From the NCBI RefSeq assembly GCF_905475465.1, contig NC_062253.1, forward strand, positions 10,726,001-10,790,000: a stretch of 64,000 nt of DNA, given 5' to 3'. This document shows, piece by piece, positions 23,847 through 35,660 of this stretch. The DNA comes from Pieris napi. Lineage: Eukaryota > Arthropoda > Insecta > Lepidoptera > Pieridae. Both the position numbers and the translations under genes were made by a program. The notes under the pieces are model-generated. The model was given only the letters and a program-made list of their open reading frames with translations. It was not told where the DNA came from and ran no database searches. The stretch's first letter is position 1; every line of letters begins with the position of its first letter.

Positions 23847-24466
23847 TATGCAGATTGCTCAAAAATGAAATCGCAGCGACAAGCGTGTAAGGTAATATAA
23901 GTTATCAAAGCTCGAACCTTCGACACACTGAATATTATTCAGATATTAATATATTGGACAGTCACTTTTGATACGATTTATTTTGTTACCCTTGGTGACT
24001 TGGGACTCCAGTTTTGATTGTCAAACATATTAATTATTATGTATTCATATGTGTCTATATGATGTCAATAGTCAATAACACAGATTACGTAGAGGTCAAA
24101 CCTCAATTCACGAAGATTCCATACCTTAAATATTACTTAGTCTATGATATCGTAGAATGAAATACAATATTACTTAACTTATTAAACTTAAGAAGTCATG
24201 TGGAACATGGTCAAAATTTTACAAATTTAATGCTGAATATAATCTACACTTTCACTACTTTTAGCTGACAGCTAGGAGTCTGTGAATATTATCTATGGTA
24301 CGTAACTGTTTACTATTGTTGGTATATACTTGGTAGTAGAACTGTGGTAGCAACTATAGTAAGTTAAGTGGCCAATTTGTCGAACATTGTTAAATAAATG
24401 TTATAATTTTCTCATAACTATATGTATGGCATTTTGTTAATTGTAATATTAAATTCCTGAAATACA
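23847..24466. promoter_or_regulatory. Bidirectional promoter gap between RTF2 and ABT1
   Basis: 620 bp separate two divergent start codons. Both genes are housekeeping genes, so a shared TATA-less promoter is likely. I saw no obvious TATA box or CpG island, and no repeat or ORF. Confidence 0.5.
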
Positions 24467-25119
24467 ATGCCTGAGATAGCGGAAAGGGTTCCAGAAAATG
24501 GTTCAGATTGCGATGTAGATAGAAATGAAAATAGTATGGATAGTACAGTGGGTTCAGATTCGGACAAATTAAAAAAGAAGAGAAAGCGTGGAATAATTTA
24601 TCTCTCTACAATCCCTCCTTACATGAATGTTGCTAAAATAAGAGAAATTTTTAGTGAGTTTGGTGAAATAGGAAGGATTTACTTACAATCAAGTGCAAGT
24701 ATGTGTTTTGAGGTTATGTATATAAGGCTATTGTATCGTTATTTACTAATTATTAATATCAATTAAATATATTTTCAGAACCTGGAGAAAAACGAAAACG
24801 TGTACCTAATCAGTTTACGGAGGGCTGGGTGGAATTTAAGAAGAAAAAAATTGCCAAAAGCGTTGCCGCTAGTTTAAATAATACGCAAATAGGAACTAGG
24901 AAGAAATCACGGTATTATGATATGATATGGAACATCAAGTATATTCCTAGATTCAAGTGGGTTCATTTAAGTGAAAGGCTAGCTTATGAGAAGGCAGCTA
25001 TGAAACAGAGACTCAGGGCTGAAATATCTCAAGCGAAGAGGGAAGCTCACTATCTGCAAAGCAATGTAGAAAAGAGTAAAAAGATTAAAAACAAGAAAGC
25101 TGTTGCTAATAACTCTTAA
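24467..25119 (+). CDS. Abt1: ABT1 / ESF2-type nucleolar RNA-binding protein, complete
   Basis: This is the homologue of yeast Esf2 and mammalian ABT1, which bind pre-rRNA and U3-containing complexes in early small-subunit assembly in the nucleolus. Two exons (24467-24698 and 24779-25119) join within a codon to give 190 aa. That is shorter than human ABT1 (272 aa), mainly from missing N- and C-terminal extensions. Seen: an acidic/serine N-terminus, a KKKRKRG patch (37-42), then an RRM-like fold beginning IYLSTIPPYM (44-53) with REIFSEFGEIGRIYL. The family signature YYDMIWNIKYIPRFKW follows, then a basic coiled-coil-like tail (RLRAEISQAKREAHYL). It is divergent from RTF2. A poly(A) signal AATAAA is at 25164-25169. 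Confidence 0.93.
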
Positions 25120-25163
25120 CTGGCTAAACTTATGTTTTATTTGGTAATTGTTATAGGTTGTTA

Positions 25164-25202
25164 AATAAAAATATTAACCACAACATATTATATAGTTTTA
25201 TT
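25164..25202. terminator. Converging poly(A) signals of ABT1 and the 130-aa gene
   Basis: AATAAA on plus at 25164-25169 serves ABT1. TTTATT at 25197-25202 is AATAAA on minus, 67 bp past the stop of the opposite gene. The two mRNA 3' ends therefore probably overlap or abut. Confidence 0.6.
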
Positions 25203-25268
25203 AAACATTGTCTTGAATAGCAAGCAATATCTAATAATTAGATTGAAATTGCAAAGATATTTCTGTAA

Positions 25269-25728
25269 TCATTTTTTACCAAAGTTTGCTCTTCCACTTA
25301 TAATTTCTTCAACTCTCATTCTTTGATTCATATTTAGTGGATCTGGGGTTAGTTTTTGTATGTAGCGGCGTGATGGAATCTTGTGCGACAATATTCCTTG
25401 CGAAAATTCCCTGTGTACTCTTACCCCACCAAGGGCGTTAGGTTGAAGCTTTTCAAAACTATGAAGCTCACTCATAAATTGTTTACGTTGTGCAACCTTA
25501 GCCCAGTGGTAACGATGACGACACACAACTCTACTAAAAGCATACATGTATTGTTTATATAGAACTTAAAAACTAAAAAAAATGTGCTTACAATACTTAC
25601 TAAGCAACACCTAGTACAGAATAACTGGGGTAGACACTGACATCTGAACGAGCCAATTCTGGGAATCCTGGATATAAAGGCACCCTTCTTTTCCTTTCCT
25701 CTGTAGGCTTATCTTCTTTATTTGCCAT
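25269..25728 (-). CDS. Uncharacterised 130-aa protein, two exons
   Basis: Exons 25601-25728 and 25269-25533 join inside a tyrosine codon (donor GTAAGT, acceptor CTTTTAG) and give a 130-aa basic protein that starts MANKEDKPTEERKRRVPLYP and ends in KK. The ATG context (ATCATGGC) is good, and the next upstream frame is closed. It has no signal peptide or membrane segment. The N-terminal half has a proline/tyrosine stretch (LYPGFPELARSDVSVYPSYS); the rest is rich in R, H, Q and K, with HRYHW near residue 50. Intact frame, clean splice sites and a 3' signal make it a real gene. I do not recognise the family. Size and composition recall small axonemal microtubule-inner proteins, but that is only an impression. 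Confidence 0.8.
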
Positions 25729-26242
25729 GATGTCCCTTGTTTGCAGCAGTTCAAATTATTTGTTTTGTAAATAATGTATTAATATGCTATATGAAACAAA
25801 ATTATAGGAAAAAGGAATGTTATGCGACTGCCTGAATAACTAACTGTTGCCGTGGAAAAAGATAACAGGGTGAGATTTGAGTGTTTAGACTTAGCAACAA
25901 AATGTCATATTGGATGTTGACATATAGGAGTCATAGTTTTGTGCTCAGTCTTGACTACAGCTTATGGTGGTATTACAATATTGATAAGAGTACTTTTAAT
26001 ACTGTATTCTTACCTTTTTACTCACTTGCAATATATCTAACATGCTGTTCACTTTAGCTGAATCATTCCCAATCTAATATTAACTAGATTTTATAGACTA
26101 ATACATATTATGAATAATAAAAGAACAGTAATAAATTAACAGTTTATTCATACATCAATAATATATTATCTACGTTTTCATGTTGTTCAAACATTACACC
26201 ACTGATTGTATTATATGCAGTTTCTATGAAATGTACAGTGGT

Positions 26243-27400
26243 TCAAGACCTTGCTGATACTGCTGCAATTCTGCTCTTGCAAACACAGTCATTAAATTCA
26301 TTCACTAGCACTGAACACAATAAGGATTTATTTGGATTTTCACTGTAGCATTCAAGAACCTGAAACAGATATTGTGTTATGATTTTCACAAAAAACCGGT
26401 TTTGTCAAGTATATCAAAAATTAGTTCTATAGATTTCACAATGATAACATGAATAATTACCTAAAAACCTATAACAGATATCGGGCAATAATTTTAATGT
26501 GAAATTAAGTTATTATTTTAAAAAATTACAACAGGAATATGGTTTATTTATATTTTATATGTTGTAAGTTTAACACTTATTTGAGATTCATTAGAAGGAA
26601 AATAAGGCTACATGACTCCCAAACTATGTTAGAGGTGAAATAAGAACTGTATTACATAAAAACATATTTACCTTTGCTTTCTCTTGCTCACACGGAGGAA
26701 GTTTATTTACAATTTTATCTGCTTTAACCAATTCAAATAATTCATTTGCTTCTTTTAATGTCTTTTCATATTCCACAACCATTCCACTATTGATTTTTTC
26801 ATGAGCTCTTTTTAAATTTTCAATTCGGCGTGCCCAATATGCTTCCTCAGCAGCTGCTTCTTGCCTCTTTTGTGGGTCATACATTGGAGGCGAAGGAGCA
26901 TATTGTGGTGGTGGTGAGGGTACCTGCTCAGCTGTCTGAAATTTTAAGTTGTAACAATCAATGCTATGTTGGAAAGCAATTTTATTATAATGCCAAATAA
27001 AAAATATTAGAGTAACTGCTCTATTATATTTACTTTTGATCAAAAATCATGTAGTGTGATTATTAAATAAGCAAAAGTGAAGAAAATAAACATTACAATG
27101 CATCTGACACAACATTGGATACAATCATACAATTATAACCTATAACATTACAAATGTTTACTTTATGGAATCATTAAAGTTCACTAAATAATTATTATGC
27201 AAATACGATACTCATTTTCTCAAGATGTAATAAATATATTTTGTTTAATAACTTGACATTGAATCAAATTATGTAATTCACACAAAAAAAATTACTTTGG
27301 CGGACAGTTGTGACTGTATTCGGTCTAATGCTTCTTGGGACACTTGAATAGCATTTTCATTGTCCACACTAAGCTTGCGAGTGCTTTGCGAGCCTCCCAT
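26243..27400 (-). CDS. Mic19: MICOS complex subunit MIC19 (CHCHD3 family), complete
   Basis: MIC19 is an inner-membrane-associated, intermembrane-space protein that holds cristae junctions and bridges MIC60 to the outer-membrane SAM complex. Three phase-0 exons (27296-27400, 26672-26935, 26243-26359) encode 161 aa, shorter than human CHCHD3 (227 aa). Seen: an N-terminal MGGSQS, fitting the myristoylation site of the family; a proline-rich stretch (PSPPPQYAPSPPMYDP); a charged coiled coil in the rest of exon 2; and a C-terminal CHCH domain with twin CX9C motifs at C117/C127 and C138/C148, plus an extra C150. A minus-strand AATAAA is at 26143-26148. The shortened coiled coil is the main departure from vertebrate forms. 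Confidence 0.93.
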
Positions 27401-27649
27401 ATTTAGAAAAAAGGAAAAGTTTCGGAAAATTTATCGGCAAATCACGTCAAAAAGACATTTTTGTCAGAGATACAAGGAAATCTGAAGGATCTCTATTCAG
27501 GATCTTTCAAACTTCCGTTACATTTTTCTGACATTGATAATTATCTTATTGTCAAATATGCGATCAATTGTCACAGTTGTGACGATGTTGCTTTTGACAA
27601 AATTGTGTAGATTTTCTTTAAATGTGTAGATTTGATTAATAACTATTAC

Positions 27650-27698
27650 GAAACATTACGTTCAAAATATTTTTAAAATATTTTGAACGTAATGTTTC
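27650..27698. repeat. Perfect 49-bp palindrome upstream of MIC19
   Basis: Arms of 24 nt (GAAACATTACGTTCAAAATA, then TTTT) are perfectly complementary around a single central T. It lies 250 bp upstream of the MIC19 ATG. It could extrude as a cruciform or be a miniature transposon scar. No binding motif is recognised. Confidence 0.85.
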
Positions 27699-30600
27699 TA
27701 TATTTTTTATCTCGAATGTTAAAAACTAAAACAATATGCAATAAAGTTCGTTTACTTTACAGTAGATGGCGCTTTTGTCAGAATATTTAGGCAAAACGCA
27801 ATAATTGTCGAACTTCTAGAATAAAAAGAAAAACTTCAACTTTACTCTGATATAGATTCAATCTTTTGAAAAAATAAAACCACTTAAAATAAGGGTTAAC
27901 GACTAATAATCAAGATAAAAATTTACTTGACTAAGAAGTAGTTGGTAGTACTAGTTTGTTTTGTAGTTTGTCTCAATTCATAGACGTCATAATTTCATAA
28001 TAATAATTATGATCTTTTGGTTAACAAAGATCAACACATACGTTTAAATTGGTCAAAACTGTTTTTTGTATTAGCCAAAAATGATAATGGGTGTCATAAA
28101 CGTAAATTTTGGCAACTTAGCAGGGTTGGCGGGTTGAAAACATGGCGGTGTGAGAGGAGTACTACAAAAAGTGACCACAATGGGGTTTAGCATAACCGGT
28201 TGGGCAGCCTCCAGCCCGCCACGAGCTATCATCTCGATTCTTGCCAGACATACTTTCTTCCGTCTGATTGGTGCACGATCCGGCTCGCATATTTCTTGGA
28301 TAGTTTTTTGCTTTCACCTTACTTATAGACGATATTTCATTTTAGTATTAAATAAAATGACAAAAACTCTGAAAATAATACTACCTACCTCGTTTATATT
28401 TGTAGCTAAGTATATACTGGTCATGTTTGGTTATCTCCACTTATTTAGTATCAAATAAAAATTAGAACTATGTTTGAAAAATATTGACTTTATTTAATTT
28501 GTATATTCCGTGGAAAATTATCAAACAAGCAATAACTTTAGTAAAATAGAACGTGTGCGAGCTGGATCGTACTTGAGCACCCAGCGGCCGATTCAGCCAG
28601 CAAGCAGACTCGATACTGTCAATTATTCTCCCCATTATTTTTACTTGATACAATAACACACTTTACTTCAATTGCATAAGGATTACATTCAAAAAGCAAT
28701 GTCGATAAATTTGACTATATCATTTACGGAACAATAATTCATTCTATTAACATCAAACATGGCGTGGCCCTGTTTAGTTAAACAACGGTAGTTAATTACG
28801 TATTTCTAGGGCCTTAAAATTAACAACACGACTCTATCATGTCGGTAAATATTTACTTTAATGTTACGAGCATTTACTTAGTGGAAAGGTAAATAACTAA
28901 ATCAAAACAAACTCTTAAAATTACGATTTAAAACTAAAATACGATATAATACCTGGTGGCATAAATTAGCTTAAGTTTCAGTCTACTATAAAGGCTGATA
29001 CCAATTCCGTGAACTTGGTACTCTCTTAGAAACTAAATCAGTCTAGTTTCACCGTTTTAAGTAAAGTATCTACATATATCTTTATACGCAGCGTAGACAC
29101 AATTTGACAGATTAAAACGAGACAATAAAAAGAGAGCAATTAAACTGTTATATTCTATGAATAAGGTGATTTTAAGTGATGAACATAATAATATGTCATA
29201 ACAATAGTTGGTAGTTGCTATTACAGTAACCAAAAATATTGAGTTAGTTAGATTATCTTAGTAATATATATTATTTATTTATTAATTAACATGAACCCGG
29301 TTTGAGTAAAGACCTCCTCCAAAGATAATATGTAAAAACATAAATTATTTTTTGATAACCGAGCTACATAAATTGTGATAGATGTTCTAGGGAACTTTAA
29401 ACGTTTTCCCCACAATATTAATCTATTCTATAAGGAATCATGAAGCAATTTTGTGGCGATACTCTCCGTATTTCACGGTAATAATGTAATAAAATTAATT
29501 TCGTGTAGAGGCGTCAGTGGATCACAGCTAATTGCAATTTATGCTCACATCTCCAGTGCAATTTCGAGGCGATTTTCGTTTAATACCAGTAATTTTCTTC
29601 GTTCGTGGGGTTCTTGTTCTGGCACTAGAAGCGATCGACTAGTTTTCTATAACATTATTCTGTGTTTATTTCGTGAACTATTAACGTGGACAATACTAAC
29701 TCTTAACTCTTTTATAATTAATTATTTTTACATATCTTGATGAAATAATTAATTATTAGATACGACAGAATTTGGTATAATTGTGGTGAAGACAACTAAA
29801 TTCGCAACATCTATGTTTAAAATATCTTTGGTATTAATGTAGAGTTACAGGAGATAGAATATAGACTATAAGACTCTAAATATACATCATTTTACTGAGG
29901 GTTGGCCTTCAGTCTCGTGAAGCATGTCTTGTCCTGCGCCAGATGCAGTAACATTTTTTTATTAAAAATATGTAATACCTAGTTGTAGTTACATTTTGCT
30001 TTAGGCGTATTTAAATTTTCCTAAAAATGTGTCAAATACGCGCTACTGTGGTGGCTTTCGAAACTCACTGCCTTACTTTACTTTTTTATAAATTTTTTTT
30101 TAAGACCACTGACTTTATCTTACATTGCAAATCATATCAGGATACGTTCTTAGGGGTATGTTTGGTATCTTTCTCAATGTTTTTCTACGATAACACATAC
30201 CTATATCATCTCAGCAAATTTACCTATTGTACCATGGAAATAATAACGAAAGACGCCTTATAAATAATCTACCCTTAGGCCTAACCGCCACGTTGAAAGA
30301 TTGACTCTGTACATAAAAAGTAAACTGGAACTATATAGCATGATAGATTTATAGCGATATCGACGCTATTTATGACGCGATAAAAACAGCTCTTTGTACC
30401 ACTATTCAAGTTTTATTCCTACAATCTGCAAGAATCCAGTATTATTATTACACAGATGATACAATCGATTTTCTACCTGCCTGCTTTTGGCTTGTCAGTA
30501 AAGTCATCTTCTCACCCTCCGTCTAAAAAGAAGACAGTAAAAAAATAATGCCCGAGTAATTTTAAAGTTTATTAGTGGACTTTATGTCTTAACAATAAAG

Positions 30601-32395
30601 TGTCAATTTGAATGCATTTTCGTTTTTTATTTGTACACAAACTAACCAGTCATCGAAATCATCTTGGGTCCGTTTGGGGCACAGGTGCTCGGTCAATAAA
30701 AAGGGAAAAAAACTTTGAGATCGCGGCAATTAATGCGTTATGGTTTGAGATCGGTTTAGCGTAAATGGGACCTTGCAGGTTGTAACGTATTTTTGGGCGG
30801 AGCTTTAAACTTCAGCTGTCAGCTTTTTATATATATTTTTAAAGCTTTGTGGAAATGTATTTTCTATTTAATTATTCTATAGGTATCAGGTCTATATTCT
30901 AAAATTAAACTGTCGTAGTAGGATGATGACACGAGCACGAGAAACAAAAGGTAGCAACTATAATAGGTACGAAAGCTACGTAGCTAATATGTATTATAAT
31001 TTGTACAGTAAATTGTCGGGAAGCTTAGCTGTTAATTACTGCCAGCGGTCTCCCAGCCATTATTTGCGGTCACGATTCACGTCCTATAAATTAATTTACA
31101 TGTCTCAAGATCAGTTCATAGAGTAAGGAGTAAATTCTATGCGATAAATAAATCTTCCAAGAAAAAATTAGATAATCCTCTTGTCGATAAGTCCTAGCTG
31201 AGGAGGACGGAGTTTTCTTTCAATGTATTAAATTAATATTTGCTCGTAGCTGAGGTGACTGAAATGTACCGGTGTGACTGACTCATATATGAGAGAAAGA
31301 AGAGATATAAGAATCTGAAACAAATGAATGTGCAAGACCCAAATCAATAAATTAAAGCACATATTTTTGTTTTAATTGGTAATAAAAAATGTCGCTTTAA
31401 ATAATTTAAAACGTATTGCGATCTACTTACATATTTAATCAGCTTCTGCGTTTTTAATTAGCTTATATCAACATTTATTTTGAAACAATATTGATTATGA
31501 TTTGTGAGATTTATGTATTCTTTTAAAAGTTTATCCCTCACTGGGTATTATGAATTCTTCGCACTGTACCATTGTTCGGGTGTGACTTTTATTATTTATG
31601 TATTATATACATCATAGATACTGTTTAAAAAATTTAAGTGGAAGTTGAACTTTCAAACAAGTTCCCGATAATCTTGTGTCAACACAGAACACTTTATAAC
31701 GAAATATAATTTAGCGAAGAAAGTTAAAAAATCTTATTATAATAATAATAATTTATTTATGGCAATAATATGGTACAAAAATGTGAAAGGTGGTACAATC
31801 GTAAGTTCGCATATTCTACCACACACAATGTCGCGCAAATTTGTCTTTAAAATAATTATAATCTAATATCTTAGACAGCGATATCAAAATGCTTTGCCTA
31901 AATTATATAAACTTACTGCGTAGAATTAGGATTTGTACACTTCTATCTTTAAAGAGATAATTAGAAGTTATCTATATAAATAACATTACCTACAGTTGTT
32001 GAAATAATTAAACCCTTATTGTCGGTTTATTTAACTTAAACGAGAAAAACGTCTTGATTTGGGTACGTCATAATGATTTCAAAACATTGTTTCACTGATG
32101 ACTGGAAGTTTGTTTAACAAACACAAGTTTCTAAGAAAAGTCACACATCATCATCACTTACGTTAGAATACGGTCTTATTAAGTCGAGGTTGTCGAACTT
32201 TTATATTAGTGCTGTCCAAACATTGAATATCGATGAAATCAACGTCGAATTAATAAGTGCGTGACTTAATGAAGTAATCCAGTGTAAAATTAATATATAA
32301 AAAATAACTAAGCTAAGCTAAAAAGTAAATATTAGATTATTATCTATATATTATATGATATTTTAATCGTGAGTATTTAATAAAAAAATTTTTTG
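27699..32395. other. No gene recognised
   Basis: AT-rich DNA. Open frames at 28150-28458, 28468-28659, 29453-29740 and 30027-30263 show no family motif, no flanking splice structure and AT-driven composition. A short GC-richer patch near 28190-28290 has a loose inverted counterpart near 28555-28620 (GATCCGGCTCGCA versus TGCGAGCTGGATC), probably repeat debris. A T-rich, TTTATTTATGG-containing edge near 31740 may be another LINE tail. Confidence 0.45.
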
Positions 32396-32640
32396 ACAAT
32401 TCACACCAATTGACCTAGTCCCATGCTAAGCTGGTGAAGCCTGTGTTATGGGTACTAGGCAACGGATATACATACATATTATAGATAGATATACATATAA
32501 ATACATATTTAAACACCCAAGACCTAAGAACAACACCAAATGCTCATCACATCGATGTTCGCCTCAGCCGGGTATCGAACCCGGGACCCATGGATTCGCA
32601 GTCAGGGGTACTAACCACTAGACCAATGAGTCGTCAAATG
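32396..32640 (-). mobile_element. tRNA-derived SINE (family S2), near full length
   Basis: On the minus strand the head has an A box TGGTCTAGTGG and a B box GGTTCGATACC inside a tRNA-like region (about 32565-32635). The body and a 3' tail containing GGGACTAGGTCAATTGGTGT follow (left edge, near 32400-32430). The tail is of the kind shared with LINEs in Lepidoptera. The missing tRNA folding context and long tail rule out a functional tRNA gene. Confidence 0.85.
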
Positions 32641-33094
32641 AAATGAATCAATACAATTTTTTTTTACGTAATTTGATAAAGGACAACACTACTAAACACC
32701 GTGATTGCATTAATGTATGCAAAATGTGTCAAATATACTTTAATTTTATATCGATAATGATATTAAAGGGTCAACGAATTCTTCTCTCAAGTCATTTGAT
32801 AAATAAAACTTTAATATGTTAAGAGGTATTTTATATTTATGGAAATAAATACTCGGTGCGAATTCATACTCAGTTGGTCTTGTAATAAATAAGTACGTAA
32901 ACTTAGGATGTTAGTTACCATGGTTACAATGATTTTTGTTCATATTAAACGTATTTTAAAAATTAAAGACTAAATAGATATCTAATGATTTACCTATTTT
33001 CATCTAAAATTCGTAGACGATAGTGTCATACAAAAGACTTCAACGAGCTATGCTGCGCGTACGCAGTTTATGTAGGAATAAACCATTTTACACA

Positions 33095-33910
33095 TCGACG
33101 TAGGAAAGCATATTTGCTGTAAGTAGACATATTGCAATTGTTCACCAGAGCCAAAAAACTTAATTAATTTCGGAAAAAAATTAATAGTGTCGAACCTATC
33201 CATGATATTGAAACATTTTTGAAACATATATTTATTTAACTGCCAGTCACCATTTGCAATGTAAACTTTTTATCCAAAGTTACTATACGTACGTGTTTGG
33301 CTAGTTACAGCAAACAGTTTTTAAATCACAAACCTTTAAAACGCTGTAACTAAGGAAGAAAAATATACTCGCGGAAATATTATCAATTTACAGGCGGTAA
33401 ATATGCTGTATGCAGTAAATTTATGTATTTGGGTACTTTCAATTGCAATTCAAGATGTAAGATTAGTTTATAATTATGATTAGATCTAGAAATGCAGTGG
33501 GTCATTTGGTAATGTAATGTTTGGTTGAAAATTGAAATAAAATGTCGTAAATGGTAAAAAAAATACTGCTGTAAGTAAACCAATGTAAAAATCACACGCC
33601 GCAGAAATGCTGTAAGTAGCGTTAAGTTTTTAAATGGGAAGAAGTAAATTTGTAAAGAAAAAAATTCAGTTTTTCTTTTGCTGTAAGTACAAATTGTCTA
33701 AAATGACTGGATTTTGGTCTACATACAGCATTTAATCTTGCTAAAAAATATATAAGTACGGGCGTTTTCAACGGCGTATGTAATTTTTATTTCATCGTAG
33801 AAACACAGGACCCGGGACATTCGATGCGGTTTTTTTTCTGATTCTAATGGCAGTAAAAAGTCACTTTAGGTATTTTGTCTACTTACAGCAAATATGCTTT
33901 CCTACGTCGA
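33095..33910. mobile_element. 816-bp terminal-inverted-repeat element with reiterated GCTGTAAGTA motif
   Basis: The ends TCGACGTAGGAAAGCATATT and AATATGCTTTCCTACGTCGA are inverted repeats that continue through TGCTGTAAGTAGAC, about 34 nt in all. Left of the element is ACA and right of it CAT, so the target duplication is unclear. The motif GCTGTAAGTA or close variants recurs inside near 33117, 33400, 33571, 33609, 33681 and, inverted, 33712 and 33884. There is no transposase ORF. The superfamily is not recognised. Confidence 0.75.
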
Positions 33911-33925
33911 CATACATACTAGGGA

Positions 33926-34145
33926 GTCATAAATTACGCAAATATAACTTTTAACATACGTATTTGTAATAAAAATCATAGATAGGTTAAGTTCATTTTT
34001 ATGCTTATTAATTTTAGTAACGAAAGTTTACACGTCTCCTAGAGTCATATTTACGCAAATATAACTTTTAATATAAGAATTTTCATAGATCATAGATAGT
34101 TGAAATTATTTTAATGCTCATCAGTAACGAAAGTTTACACGTTTT
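33926..34145 (+). repeat. Diverged tandem duplication, two units of about 105-115 bp
   Basis: Both units run from AGTCAT through TTACGCAAATATAACTTTTA and CATAGATAG to GTAACGAAAGTTTACACGT. Unit 1 is about 33926-34040 and unit 2 about 34043-34145. It starts right after the 816-bp inverted-repeat element. Confidence 0.75.
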
Positions 34146-35439
34146 TTTAGTATTTGAAATTAAAAAATATTAGTAATCGCAGATAAACAACCAAAACTTC
34201 TTATTAAAAAATGTAATCATTACTTACATTACGTAAATAAGTAAATTGTTATTCGATTTTTCAAGTACTTTTTAAGGTAGGTAATATTTATTACGCATAT
34301 AACACACCAATTATGGATATTTCAACAAAACACGAGTAAAAATTCCTTCTTCTTAGCAAGGTACCATTAAGTATCATAAATTTAACTACACTCCGAACTT
34401 GTGAATATAATGATTGGTCAATAAAGCGAGTAATGCTCCCATTTTACTTTGTACCTCCGATATCTCACAAACATTAGTAAATTGTGCAGTCAATTCTCTT
34501 TTACGCATTCAAGAATCAGTGTTTAAAGTTAAACACGATACAATTTATTTAGAAATGCATTTGCTCAGAAATGAAAGTTTACTTCATATTCAACATCTGA
34601 ACAAGAACCCAACCCAAGTCCACTTTGCAGTGCAATGAGGATATTAATTTTTGTACTAAAATTGTGTTGAATATAAGAAATTGTCGGACTTTCAATTCTA
34701 TTAAGGTTTGATAGGTGATTGTTTATAATTAATTATAAACATGATTTCGATTTTAATTATGTTATTTTTTAGATTTTGTGTTTCTACATCTAGTTATAAA
34801 AGTAGTAGCTATATAATTACATAATACCTAAAGATAGAATACTCAAACATGAAACTATGAAAATAGTTATTATGAAAAAAATATTACAAAATAGTGTATA
34901 ATTATGTGTACGTTCACATTTAGTAACTTAAAATACTAATACTCTCTTTGGTTTACCCGAGTACTGCATATTTAATAAAAACCTCTTTAACGGATATATA
35001 TGAAAAAAGTTACATTATTTATTGCCGGCGTTTAGCGTTCGTGGCATACAAGAGATAGCCTTTACGGGATATCTAATTATGTAATTACATAACGCAATGT
35101 ATTCGACTTTATATTGTTAAAGAATTCTTATTAAAATAAATAGTAATTATAATAACAACAGGTATGAATTGTTGGACTCAAGAGTAAAAGATAACAGACA
35201 CGAGTATATATAAACTCGTCTATTTTCCAGTTGGGTAAAATTAATATCAATAGGTTCAATGGTTTATTCACAGTGTGTGCGTTAGCATAAGGCCTTCAAG
35301 CATGTCTGAAGAGGCTCTGAACAAACAGTCAACTGACTGACTCATTCTGTGTCATTTTAAAGCAAAGATTACAAAAAAAATCATTTCCATTGAATTTTAG
35401 AATCGACTAAGAAGATATTTAACGAAGAACGTGTCGTAA
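34146..35439. other. No gene recognised
   Basis: AT-rich. A plus-strand frame at 34414-34638 (74 codons, ending near LNKNPTQVHF) has a more protein-like composition than its neighbours but starts directly after a stop and lacks a convincing splice acceptor. It is not called. Confidence 0.4.
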
Positions 35440-35660
35440 TTGACTTTTAAATCTGTATAAATAAAAATGATTCGCAAAATATGTTGCTAAGTGCAAAATT
35501 CGAACACGGCTGGACCAATTCGATTATTTTTGTTTTTGATTTATTCCTTGAACTCTGAGGAAGGCTTTTTGAAGAGAATAATTGGAAAAATTGCACACAA
35601 AAACTTTAAAACCAGTTTTTTTTCGACGGCTAAGTAATAAAATCATATTAAGGCGAAAGA
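35440..35660 (+). mobile_element. Helitron-related repeat fragment
   Basis: It contains ACGGCTGGACCAATTCGAT, matching ACGGCTGGACCGATTTGAA in the fragment at 48160-48466 that has a Helitron-type 3' end. It is preceded by TAAATAAAAATGATTCGCA, a head seen in such lepidopteran repeats. No terminus is visible here. Confidence 0.45.

Noticed and set aside
29453..29740. 95-codon ORF
   Set aside because: No motif, no flanking exons, composition typical of chance frames in this DNA.
32565..32638. Possible tRNA gene on the minus strand (good A and B boxes)
   Set aside because: It is continuous with a SINE body and a LINE-like 3' tail, and I could not fold a full cloverleaf with acceptor stem.
34414..34638. 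74-codon ORF with protein-like composition
   Set aside because: A stop lies directly upstream and no good acceptor gives the frame; no recognisable domain.
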